Notes under the pieces: generated by a model | Database searches by the model: none | Told to the model about the DNA's origin: nothing | The model's input: the letters and a program-made list of their open reading frames with translations, nothing else | Position numbers and translations under genes: made by a program | Shown here: positions 17,357-24,921 of the stretch, one piece after another | Layout of the letters: the number at the start of each line of letters is the position of its first letter | Position numbering within the stretch: the stretch's first letter is position 1 | Assembly (NCBI RefSeq): GCF_030163795.1 | Contig: NZ_JASJOF010000001.1 | Span: 186,001-250,000, forward strand | Length of the DNA: 64,000 nucleotides | DNA from: Roseicyclus marinus | GTDB lineage: Bacteria; Pseudomonadota; Alphaproteobacteria; Rhodobacterales; Rhodobacteraceae | Direction: 5' to 3'

Positions 17357-18091
17357 ATGACCGACACCGTGACCCAGACGCATAAATCCCCCTCCGGGCG
17401 GCTCCTGCCGCTGATCTTGCTGGCGCTGGGCGCGGGTCTGGGGTGGTGGCTTCTGGGCGACCGGCTCACCTTCCAGACGCTGGCCGAGAATCGCGAGGCG
17501 CTGATCGCCTTCCGCGATGCCCATTACCTTGTCGCTGCCCTTGGCTTCGTGGCGCTTTACGCGCTGATCGTGGCCTTTTCCCTGCCGGGCGCCACCATCG
17601 CCACGCTGACGGGCGGCTTCCTCTTCGCCACCTTCCCCGGCGCGCTCTTCAACATCACCGCCGCGACGCTCGGGGCGACCGCGATCTTTCTCGCCGCGCG
17701 CAGCGGCATCGGCACGCGCATGGCCGCCCGGCTCGAAGGCTCCGAAGGTCTGGTCAAACGCGTCAAGGACGGGATCGACGACAACCAATGGTCGATGCTG
17801 TTCTTGATGCGCCTCCTGCCGGTCGTTCCCTTCTTCCTCGCCAACCTGATCCCCGCCTTTCTCGACGTGCCGCTCCGGCGCTACGTCATTTCCACCTTCT
17901 TCGGCATCATGCCCGGCGCGCTGGTCTATACCTCGGTCGGCGCGGGCCTGTCCGAGGTCTTCGCCCGTGGCGAAAGCCCCGACCTCGGCCTGATCTTCGA
18001 GCCGCAGATCCTCCTGCCCCTCCTCGGGCTGTCCGCCCTTGCCCTCCTGCCCGTGGCGATCAAGGCCTTTCGGGGCCGCCCCGGCCTCTGA
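17357..18091 (+). CDS. TVP38/TMEM64 (SNARE-associated/DedA-like) family membrane protein
   Basis: 244 residues with about five to six membrane segments. The SNARE-associated/VTT domain is recognisable from AFSLPGATIATLTGGFLFAT (residues about 75-94), AATLGATAIFLAARSG, and the downstream LMRLLPVVPFFLANLIPAF (family consensus RLxPxxPFxxxN). Proteins of this fold are implicated in lipid or small-solute movement across the inner membrane. Twenty-four bases separate it from the flavoprotein downstream, a pairing frequent in bacteria. Confidence 0.88.
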   Translation: MTDTVTQTHKSPSGRLLPLILLALGAGLGWWLLGDRLTFQTLAENREALIAFRDAHYLVAALGFVALYALIVAFSLPGATIATLTGGFLFATFPGALFNITAATLGATAIFLAARSGIGTRMAARLEGSEGLVKRVKDGIDDNQWSMLFLMRLLPVVPFFLANLIPAFLDVPLRRYVISTFFGIMPGALVYTSVGAGLSEVFARGESPDLGLIFEPQILLPLLGLSALALLPVAIKAFRGRPGL

Positions 18092-18115
18092 CCCTCTCGC
18101 GAAAGGCATCGCACC

Positions 18116-19528
18116 ATGTCCCGCATCAAGACGGATATCTGCATCATCGGCGCCGGATCGGGCGGCCTTTCGGTCGCGGCGGGCGCGGTCCAGATGGGGG
18201 CCGATGTCACCCTGATCGAAGGGCACAAGATGGGCGGCGATTGCCTGAACTATGGCTGCATTCCCTCCAAGGCGCTCTTGGCGGCGGGCCACCGCGTCCA
18301 TGCCGTGGCCAAGGGCGGGTTCGGGACGGCAGGCCATGAGCCCGCCCCCGATTTCGCCGCCGCCAAGGATCATGTGCAGGCGACCATCGACACCATCGCC
18401 CCCGTCGACAGCCAGGAACGGTTCGAAGGTCTGGGCGTTCGCGTGATCCGAGCACAGGCGCGCTTCATCTCGGAAACCGAGGTTCAGGCGGGCGATACGA
18501 TCATCACCGCCCGCCGCTTCGTCATCGCGACCGGCTCCCGTCCCTTTATCCCCCCCATTCCGGGGCTCACCGAAACGCCGCATCACACCAACGAAACCAT
18601 CTTCGACCTGCGCGACAGGCCCGATCACCTGATCATCATCGGCGGCGGCCCCATCGGCATGGAAATGGCGCAGGCCCACCGCCGCCTCGGCTGCCGCGTG
18701 ACCGTGCTCGAAGGACAAAAGGCGCTGGGCCGCGACGATCCCGAAGCCGCCGCGATCGTGCTGGAACACCTCCGCGCCGAGGGCATCGAGATCGTCGAAG
18801 GGGCCGAGGTCACCTCCGTCTCCGGCACCGAAGGTTCGATTCGCGTCGAAACCGGCGATGGCCGCGGCTTCGATGGCTCCCACCTTCTGGTGGCGGTCGG
18901 GCGTCAGGTGAATACCGACGGGCTCGACCTCGACCGCGCGCATGTCGGCCATGACCGGCGCGGCATCACCGTCGACAGCGGCCTGCGCTCGACCAACCGC
19001 CGCGTCTATGCCGTGGGCGATGCGGCGGGCGGCCTGCAATTCACCCATGTCGCGGGCTACCACGCGGGTGTCATCATCCGTCCCATGCTCTTCGGCCTGC
19101 CCGCGCGCGCCCGCACCGACCACATTCCGCGCACCACTTACACCGAGCCCGAACTGGCGCAGGTCGGCCTCACCGAGGCCGAGGCGCGCAAGCTCCATGG
19201 CGACCGCCTGTTCATCGCCCGCGCCGATTTCGCCCATAACGACCGCGCCATCGCGACTGGCCAGACCACGGGCTTCTGCAAGGTCATGGTGGTCAAGGGG
19301 CGGCCGGTGGGCGCCACGATCGTCGGGCCGCAAGCGGGCGAATTGATCCAGATCTGGGCGCTGGCACTGGCCAATCGGCTCAAGATGTCGGCCATTGCCG
19401 GCATGATCTCGCCGTATCCGACACTGGGGGAGATTAACAAACGCGCCGCGGGGGCCTATTTCTCTCCTAAATTGTTCGAAAGCCCCATGGTCAAGCGCAT
19501 CGTCCGTCTGGTGCAGCGCCTGCCCTGA
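18116..19528 (+). CDS. FAD-dependent pyridine nucleotide-disulfide oxidoreductase (mercuric-reductase-like)
   Basis: 470 residues. FAD-binding CIIGAGSGGLSVAAGAVQMG at the N-terminus, redox-active disulfide GGDCLNYGCIPSKALL near residue 40, NAD-binding IIGGGPIGMEMAQAHRRLG, FAD second motif VYAVGDAAGG, and a C-terminal dimerisation domain. The position of the catalytic His of lipoamide dehydrogenase (HPT-E motif) is Tyr here (PYPTLGE), a feature of the MerA-like branch, yet the C-terminal Cys pair of true mercuric reductase is absent (the chain ends VQRLP). The substrate is therefore unknown. It is probably co-transcribed with the upstream TVP38-type protein. Confidence 0.85.
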   Translation: MSRIKTDICIIGAGSGGLSVAAGAVQMGADVTLIEGHKMGGDCLNYGCIPSKALLAAGHRVHAVAKGGFGTAGHEPAPDFAAAKDHVQATIDTIAPVDSQERFEGLGVRVIRAQARFISETEVQAGDTIITARRFVIATGSRPFIPPIPGLTETPHHTNETIFDLRDRPDHLIIIGGGPIGMEMAQAHRRLGCRVTVLEGQKALGRDDPEAAAIVLEHLRAEGIEIVEGAEVTSVSGTEGSIRVETGDGRGFDGSHLLVAVGRQVNTDGLDLDRAHVGHDRRGITVDSGLRSTNRRVYAVGDAAGGLQFTHVAGYHAGVIIRPMLFGLPARARTDHIPRTTYTEPELAQVGLTEAEARKLHGDRLFIARADFAHNDRAIATGQTTGFCKVMVVKGRPVGATIVGPQAGELIQIWALALANRLKMSAIAGMISPYPTLGEINKRAAGAYFSPKLFESPMVKRIVRLVQRLP

Positions 19529-19558
19529 GGTCTTCGGGCCAAGAATAGGCTGGACCGC

Positions 19559-20944
19559 GTGAGACATTCGCTATCAGGGCGCTTTCTGATCCTGACCATC
19601 ATCTTCGTGATGCTGGCCGAGGTCTTTATCTTCGTGCCCTCCGTCGCCCGCTTCCGCGAGGATTACCTGCTGGCCCGCCTCGAACGGGCGCAGATCGCCT
19701 CGCTCGCGCTTCTGGCGACCGACGGCATGATCTCCGAGGAACTGGAACGCGAACTTCTCGACAATGCCGAGGTTCTCAACGTCGTGCTGCGGCGCGACGC
19801 CGTGCGCCAGTTGATCCTGTCCAGTGACGGGATGCCCGCCATCGCCGCCACCTATGACCTGCGCGATCCCGCGCCTTGGGTGCTGATGCGCGATGCCTTG
19901 GCCCGTCTCGCCAACCCGGAGCCAGAGGTGATCCGCGTCATCGGCCAACCGGTGCGCGATGCGGGGCTGTTGATCGAGATCACCATGCCCAGCGAACCCC
20001 TGCGCATGGCGCTGATTGACTACGGGCTGCGCATTCTGGCGCTATCGGCGGTCATCTCGATCTTCACCGCGCTCTTGCTCTTCGTCAGCGTGCGCCGCCT
20101 CATGGTCACGCCGATCCGTCGGCTGGTCGGCGCGATGATGCGCTATGCCGAGGCGCCCTCCGACGCCACCCGCATCATCCGCCCGCAGGGCCGCGTGCGC
20201 GAATTGCGCAATGCCGAAGACGCACTCCTGTCGCTCCAGACCGAATTGACCGGCGCGCTCAAGCAGCGCGAAAGGCTTGCCCAACTGGGCGAGGCCGTGG
20301 CCAAGATCAGCCATGACCTGCGCAACATGCTGTCCGTTGCGACGCTCGTGGCCGACCGGCTAGAGGCCTCGAACGACCCGACCGTCCGCCGCATCGCACC
20401 GCGGCTCGTCAACTCGCTCAACCGCGCCATCAACCTGACCGAGGCGACCCTCGCCTTCGGCCGCGCCGAAGAACCCCCGCCCAAGCTCGACCGCGTGGCC
20501 CTTCGGCCCCTGGTCGAAGACGTGGTCGAAAACGACCGCTTGTCCGCCGACAGCGCGCAGATCGCCTATCTCTGCGAGGTGCCATCGGGCGTCACCGTAC
20601 GCGCCGATTCCGAACAATTGCACCGCGTCCTGTCCAATCTCGTGCGCAATGCACGGCAGGCCATCGTCGCCAGCGGCGCTGCGGGCGAGATCCGGATCGG
20701 CGGCGCGGAAACCGCCGACGGCTGGATGATCTCGGTCTGCGATACCGGCCCCGGCCTGCCGCAAAAGGCGCGCGATCACCTGTTCAAACCCTTCCACGGC
20801 GCGGCGCGCAAGGGCGGCTCGGGTCTGGGCCTCGCGATCTGCGCCGAATTGGTGCGCGGCCACGGCGGGCGGCTCGAACTGGCCGAAAGCACGGAACAAG
20901 GCACCCGGTTCGAGATCCTGCTGCCGCTCGGATTGGCGACCTGA
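19559..20944 (+). CDS. Orphan sensor histidine kinase
   Basis: 461 residues from a GTG start. Two membrane segments (about residues 8-28 and 160-180) flank a periplasmic sensor region; a HAMP-like stretch MVTPIRRLVGAMMRYA follows. The H-box is AKISHDLRNMLSV with phosphorylatable His near residue 252; the ATPase has N-box NLVRNARQAI, G1 DTGPGLP, F-box HLFKPF and G2 GGSGLGLAI. There is no receiver domain and no response regulator next door. It lies 30 bases after the flavoprotein gene and is followed by tRNA-Arg. The stimulus is unknown. Confidence 0.9.
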   Translation: MRHSLSGRFLILTIIFVMLAEVFIFVPSVARFREDYLLARLERAQIASLALLATDGMISEELERELLDNAEVLNVVLRRDAVRQLILSSDGMPAIAATYDLRDPAPWVLMRDALARLANPEPEVIRVIGQPVRDAGLLIEITMPSEPLRMALIDYGLRILALSAVISIFTALLLFVSVRRLMVTPIRRLVGAMMRYAEAPSDATRIIRPQGRVRELRNAEDALLSLQTELTGALKQRERLAQLGEAVAKISHDLRNMLSVATLVADRLEASNDPTVRRIAPRLVNSLNRAINLTEATLAFGRAEEPPPKLDRVALRPLVEDVVENDRLSADSAQIAYLCEVPSGVTVRADSEQLHRVLSNLVRNARQAIVASGAAGEIRIGGAETADGWMISVCDTGPGLPQKARDHLFKPFHGAARKGGSGLGLAICAELVRGHGGRLELAESTEQGTRFEILLPLGLAT

Positions 20945-21000
20945 CAATCGGGAATTCCCCCTTGCAAGCCCCGAATAGCGGCGCTAAACCCCGCCCTCAC

Positions 21001-21077
21001 GCACTGGTAGCTCAGTTGGATAGAGTACTTGACTACGAATCAAGGGGTCGGGGGTTCGAATCCTCCCCAGTGCGCCA
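21001..21077 (+). tRNA. tRNA-Arg (anticodon ACG)
   Basis: A 77-base cloverleaf with acceptor stem GCACTGG/CCAGTGC, discriminator G and encoded CCA end. The D arm contains AGCTCAGTTGGATAGAGT, the anticodon stem-loop is CTTGA-CTACGAA-TCAAG with ACG at the anticodon position, and the T arm holds GGGTTCGAATCC-type sequence. A34 is expected to become inosine, decoding CGU, CGC and CGA. Confidence 0.97.
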
Positions 21078-21486
21078 CTCTCCCCTTTCTCGCGAATAAC
21101 CTGACCGCACCCGCCCTTCGCGCCGGGTGATTTCCGCTGTCGAGCCTTGCCCCGACGGGCGCGATTTTCGTGCTTGGTGACGACCTCTCCACCCCGCCAC
21201 GCCGCCACCTCAACAGGCCTTCCCGGCGCGTTCGAATCTCGTGGAACTGGGAAAATGGGTCCGATCCAGACCTTTACCGAGTGTCAACTCAGATTTTCAC
21301 ATTTCCTTAAGATATTGACCTGAATAGGAAATACTTCGTTTACTTTTGCACCACGCAAATTCACGAAATGTAAACCTTGATTGACACATCGCGCGGTATA
21401 CAGTCGTCTTCAGACAGGGAAGCGCGTGGGACCCTTTCGGCCCGTTTCGGGACGGACGGCTTGCAGACGACGAGAGACCAACGACC
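21078..21486 (+). other. Intergenic region, AT-rich leader of the B12-domain gene
   Basis: 409 bases without a credible gene. The first half is ordinary GC-rich sequence; from about 21270 to 21390 it becomes AT-rich and contains TTGACC (21315-21320), TTGACA (21381-21386) and a TGT-N12-ACA site. This is the likely promoter region for the gene starting at 21487. No terminator for the tRNA was recognised. Confidence 0.5.
21369..21386 (+). promoter_or_regulatory. PpsR/CrtJ-like site TGT-N12-ACA
   Basis: TGTAAACCTTGATTGACA fits the TGT-N12-ACA consensus of the photosynthesis repressor PpsR/CrtJ exactly and lies 100 bases before an AerR/PpaA-like gene. AerR-type proteins are antirepressors of that regulator. 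Only six bases are specified, so chance occurrence somewhere in 64 kb is expected; only its location makes it notable. Confidence 0.3.
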
Positions 21487-22326
21487 GTGACGACTGATCC
21501 GACAAAGTTGACGCAGGCATCGCCAAGCGGCTGTGCCCACAGGACCTCCGACCTGAACGATCTCGCCCGGCGCGCCGTGGCCCGCCTCTGCGCCGAGATG
21601 CACGCCGATGCCGCCGTGACGCAGGCCCATGCGGTTCTGGGGGATCCGTGTGCCGCAGCAATGGCTTACGCGCTCTGCGACGAAGATGACGCGGCCGCGA
21701 CCGCGCTGGTCGACGACCTTCTCCGCGCGGGCCTTTCGGTCGAGGATCTGTGCCTCGACCACCTTGGCCCCGCCGCCCGCCATCTCGGCGATCTCTGGGA
21801 CCGCGACCGCATCCCCTTCACCGAGGTTGCGCTGGCCACGGCCCGCATTCAGGCGCTGGTGCGCCGGATGCCGCCGACCCGCTCTGCCCCCACGCCAAGC
21901 CATTCGAAAAGCGCGATTTTCGCTGCCGTCCCCGGGGAACAGCACACCTTGGGCGTGATGATGGCGGCCGATCTGTTCCGCCGCAACGGCTGGGATGTCG
22001 GCCTGATGGTCGGGCTTGGCCATGACGAATTGGTGAGCCGCATCGCCCGCGACGACCGCCCCGTGATCGGTCTCAGCTGTTCTGGCAGCCATTCCTATCC
22101 CGCGTTGCGCCGCCTGTTGACCGTTCTCGCCCGCACTCGGCCCTCGGCCCATATTCTGCTTTCGGGTCAGGTGGTTGTCGATGAGGGCCGGATCGCTGAT
22201 CTGCCGGTTCCGGTCACCGTCGTCACCGATATCGCCAGTGCCGAGGCCGAGATGCAGCGGATCGAAACGCTTGTCTCCCGACCGCGGGCCCGCACGTCCG
22301 CGCGCCGATCCATTTCGGCGGCCTGA
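21487..22326 (+). CDS. Cobalamin-binding-domain protein (AerR/PpaA-like)
   Basis: 279 residues. A helical N-terminal half (about 25-130) is typical of MetH-cap-like domains (LVDDLLRAGLSVEDLCLDHL, IPFTEVALATARIQALVR). The C-terminal Rossmann-type B12 domain has PGEQHTLGVMMAADLFRRNG, where ExHxxG replaces the canonical DxHxxG but keeps the cobalt-ligating His, followed by VIGLSCSGS and LLSGQVV. The arrangement is that of AerR/PpaA/SCHIC regulators, which bind cobalamin or heme and modulate PpsR. No photosynthesis genes are in this window, so the target is unknown. GTG at 21487 is the apparent start. A paralogue lies at 60185-61006. Confidence 0.75.
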   Translation: MTTDPTKLTQASPSGCAHRTSDLNDLARRAVARLCAEMHADAAVTQAHAVLGDPCAAAMAYALCDEDDAAATALVDDLLRAGLSVEDLCLDHLGPAARHLGDLWDRDRIPFTEVALATARIQALVRRMPPTRSAPTPSHSKSAIFAAVPGEQHTLGVMMAADLFRRNGWDVGLMVGLGHDELVSRIARDDRPVIGLSCSGSHSYPALRRLLTVLARTRPSAHILLSGQVVVDEGRIADLPVPVTVVTDIASAEAEMQRIETLVSRPRARTSARRSISAA

Positions 22327-22341
22327 CCATCCGCGGGCACC

Positions 22342-22962
22342 TCAGCCCGTCAATTCGCGGACGGGAATGAAGCGAAAGAACGCACCGCCCGACCACAGGC
22401 CGAACCAATCTTCGCCATCCACGCGATGCGCCTCGCCGATGTCGACCAGCCGGTAGAAACTCTTGCGGTCGATCAGCGCCTCAAGCCCCGCCCGGACATG
22501 GACATAGGGGCTTGGCTCGCCCCTTTCGTCGCGCATGACCCGGATCGGATTCTCGGGCCCGGCCGCGACACTGTCGCCCACGTTGGTGGTGAAGGTCACG
22601 ATCTGCGCCGGCCCGCGCCCATCCTCTGTCACGGTGAAATCCTGCGCGACAAAAGGCGCGTCCTCGACCCGGATGCCGACCTTTTCGACCGGCGTGACAA
22701 GGAAATACCTGTCCCCCTCGCGCTTCAGGATGGTGGAGAAGAGCCGCACCAAGGGCGCGCGCCCGATCGGTGTTCCCTCGTGAAACCATGTCCCGTCGCG
22801 GCGGATTTCCATGTCGATATCCCCGCAGAAAGGCGGGTTCCACAGGTGCACCGGCGGTAAACCGCCCGCCTTTGCGGCATCTTTCGTGGCCTTCAAAAGG
22901 GTATCGAGCCCGCTGCCCGGCGATCCCGTCACGATCTTTTGTGTGGTGTCTCGCTTTGCCAT
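22342..22962 (-). CDS. DUF1285 family protein
   Basis: 206 residues starting MAKRDTTQKIV. The family-typical segment is PPVHLWNPPFCGDIDMEIRR followed by DGTWFHEGTPIGRAPLVRLF and LVTPVEKVGIRVEDAPFV, which define DUF1285, a two-domain beta-rich fold of unknown function. No signal peptide is present. It is divergent from the MoxR operon with a 61-base gap and convergent with the B12-domain gene (16 bases), so its promoter must overlap the MoxR promoter. Start ATG at 22962 is preferred over 22992. Confidence 0.85.
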   Translation of the reverse strand: MAKRDTTQKIVTGSPGSGLDTLLKATKDAAKAGGLPPVHLWNPPFCGDIDMEIRRDGTWFHEGTPIGRAPLVRLFSTILKREGDRYFLVTPVEKVGIRVEDAPFVAQDFTVTEDGRGPAQIVTFTTNVGDSVAAGPENPIRVMRDERGEPSPYVHVRAGLEALIDRKSFYRLVDIGEAHRVDGEDWFGLWSGGAFFRFIPVRELTG

Positions 22963-23023
22963 TTGTGGTCCGCGGAATAGGTCTGTTACCAAGGACTACA
23001 TAACCATCCAGCGGAGCATTGCC

Positions 23024-24031
23024 ATGTCTGACCCCGACGCGCTTGTGGCCGAGATCGAAGCGCTGGGCGTAAAGCTGGGCGAGGCCAAGGCCTCGATCGC
23101 CAAGCGTATCATCGGACAGGACGAGGTGGTGAACCTTGCGCTGTCCGCCATGCTGTCGGGCGGTCATGCGCTCCTGATGGGCCTTCCGGGCCTTGGCAAA
23201 ACGCTCCTTGTCGACACCCTGTCGACAGTGATGGGCCTTTCGGCGAACCGCATCCAGTTCACCCCCGACCTCATGCCCGCCGACATCCTGGGCTCCGAAG
23301 TGCTGGAGACGGCGCAGGACGGCAGCCGCAGCTTCCGCTTTCTGCCCGGTCCGATCTTTTGCCAGCTCCTGATGGCCGACGAGATCAACCGCGCCAGCCC
23401 CCGGACGCAATCGGCGCTGTTGCAGGCGATGCAGGAACGCGAGGTCACCATCGCGGGCGATCACAAACCCCTGCCGCGTCCCTTCCACGTGCTGGCCACC
23501 CAGAACCCGATCGAGCAGGAAGGCACCTATCCCCTGCCCGAAGCGCAGCTGGACCGTTTTCTGGTCAAGATCGATGTGGCCTATCCGGACCGGGACACGG
23601 AGCGCGGCATCCTGCTTGCCACGACCGGCACGCAGGAGGCGACATCCCATGCCGTCTTCACCCCCGAGGCGCTGATCGCGGCGCAAGGCGTGGTCCGGCG
23701 GATGCCGGTCGGCGAAAGCGTGGTCGAATTGATCCTCGATCTGGTGCGCGCCTGCCGCCCCGAAGCCGAGGAAGCCCCCGAGATCGTCAAGAAGACCGTT
23801 GCCTGGGGTCCCGGCCCGCGTGCCGCGCAGGCGCTCATGCTGACCGTCCGGGCGCGTGCGCTTCTCGGTGGCCGCTTGGCACCCTCGCCCGAGGATGTGG
23901 CGGCGCTCGCGCGTCCCGTACTGAGCCACCGGATGGCGCTGAGCTTTGGCGCACGGGCCGAGGGCGCGGTTCTGGAACAGGTGATCGATGAGGTCACCGC
24001 CCGCGTTACCCGGATCGGTCTTGCGGCTTGA
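23024..24031 (+). CDS. MoxR family AAA+ ATPase
   Basis: 335 residues. Walker A LMGLPGLGKT (residues about 51-60), Walker B LLMADEINRASPRTQSALLQ, sensor 1 ATQNPIEQEGTYPLPEAQLD and the C-terminal AAA lid. MoxR ATPases work as chaperone-like partners of VWA or DUF58 proteins in complex maturation or stress. GGAG (23013-23016) supports ATG 23024 as the start; the frame is open from 22811 but that part is antisense to DUF1285. It is first in a four-gene operon, overlapping the DUF58 gene through TTGA. Confidence 0.93.
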   Translation: MSDPDALVAEIEALGVKLGEAKASIAKRIIGQDEVVNLALSAMLSGGHALLMGLPGLGKTLLVDTLSTVMGLSANRIQFTPDLMPADILGSEVLETAQDGSRSFRFLPGPIFCQLLMADEINRASPRTQSALLQAMQEREVTIAGDHKPLPRPFHVLATQNPIEQEGTYPLPEAQLDRFLVKIDVAYPDRDTERGILLATTGTQEATSHAVFTPEALIAAQGVVRRMPVGESVVELILDLVRACRPEAEEAPEIVKKTVAWGPGPRAAQALMLTVRARALLGGRLAPSPEDVAALARPVLSHRMALSFGARAEGAVLEQVIDEVTARVTRIGLAA

Positions 24032-24921
24032 ACGACGCGGCGCTTCATACGCCCGAAAGCCTGCGCTCCCGCTCCGAAGCGGTTGCGGCAACGCTGCCTG
24101 CGCTGATGGCCGATGCGCAGCATCTGGCGGCAACGGTGCTTTTGGGGGTGCATGGGCGCAAGCGGGCGGGCATGGGCGACGAATTCTGGCAATATCGTCC
24201 CGCGCAGGCGGGCGACGGCTACCGCCAGATCGACTGGCGCAGATCGGCGCGATCGGACGGGCATTTCATCCGCCAGACCGAATGGCAGGCCGCGCAATCG
24301 GTCATGCTGGGGGTGGATGACGCCGCCTCCATGACCTTTACCGGCCATCGCAACCGCCCCTCGAAATTGCGCCGGGCGCAGACACTGGCCATGGCCTTGG
24401 CCATCGTTTCGGTGCGCGGTGGGGAGCGGGTGGGCCTGACCCATCTGGCCGAGCCCCCGCGCGGCGGCACCGCCCAATTGATGCGGATGGCGCAAGCCCT
24501 GATGGACAGCGATGCGCTCGGCGATTACGGCGCGCCCAAGCCGCAGACGATGCCGATGGGCGGTCGTGCGGTGTTCTTGTCGGATTTCTTTGGCGATATC
24601 GCCGCGATCGAGGCGGCACTGGGCCGCGCCGCCGACCGGGAGGTCAAGGGTGCTCTGGTCCAAGTGCTCGACCCCGACGAAGAGGTGTTTCCCTATGACG
24701 GGCGCACCGTGTTCGAATCGATGACCGGCGCGATCCGTTTCGAGACGCTGAAAGCGCGGAGCTTGCGCGAGGCCTATCTGGCGCGTCTGGCCGAGCGGAA
24801 GGCGCATTTGCAGGACCTGTGCCGCCGCACCGGGTGGCGCTATCATCTGCACCATACCGATCAGCCTGCCGAGCCGACGCTGCTGTGGCTGTACCGCGCC
24901 TTGGAAAAGGTGCGCGGATGA
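24028..24921 (+). CDS. DUF58 domain-containing protein
   Basis: 297 residues from a TTG start overlapping the MoxR stop as TTGA. The DUF58 core is GDEFWQYRPAQAGDGYRQIDWRRSARSD, given here as the conserved Gly-Asp...Ile-Asp-Trp pattern around residues 50-77, followed by a VWA-like fold with MLGVDDAASMTFTG. Such proteins are the usual partners of MoxR ATPases. There is no membrane segment, so it is cytoplasmic. Its stop overlaps the next start as ATGA. Function within the four-gene unit is unknown. Confidence 0.88.
   Translation: MNDAALHTPESLRSRSEAVAATLPALMADAQHLAATVLLGVHGRKRAGMGDEFWQYRPAQAGDGYRQIDWRRSARSDGHFIRQTEWQAAQSVMLGVDDAASMTFTGHRNRPSKLRRAQTLAMALAIVSVRGGERVGLTHLAEPPRGGTAQLMRMAQALMDSDALGDYGAPKPQTMPMGGRAVFLSDFFGDIAAIEAALGRAADREVKGALVQVLDPDEEVFPYDGRTVFESMTGAIRFETLKARSLREAYLARLAERKAHLQDLCRRTGWRYHLHHTDQPAEPTLLWLYRALEKVRG

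Noticed and set aside
18116-19528. Mercuric reductase (merA)
   Set aside because: The C-terminal vicinal Cys pair and HMA domain are absent and no mer genes are nearby.
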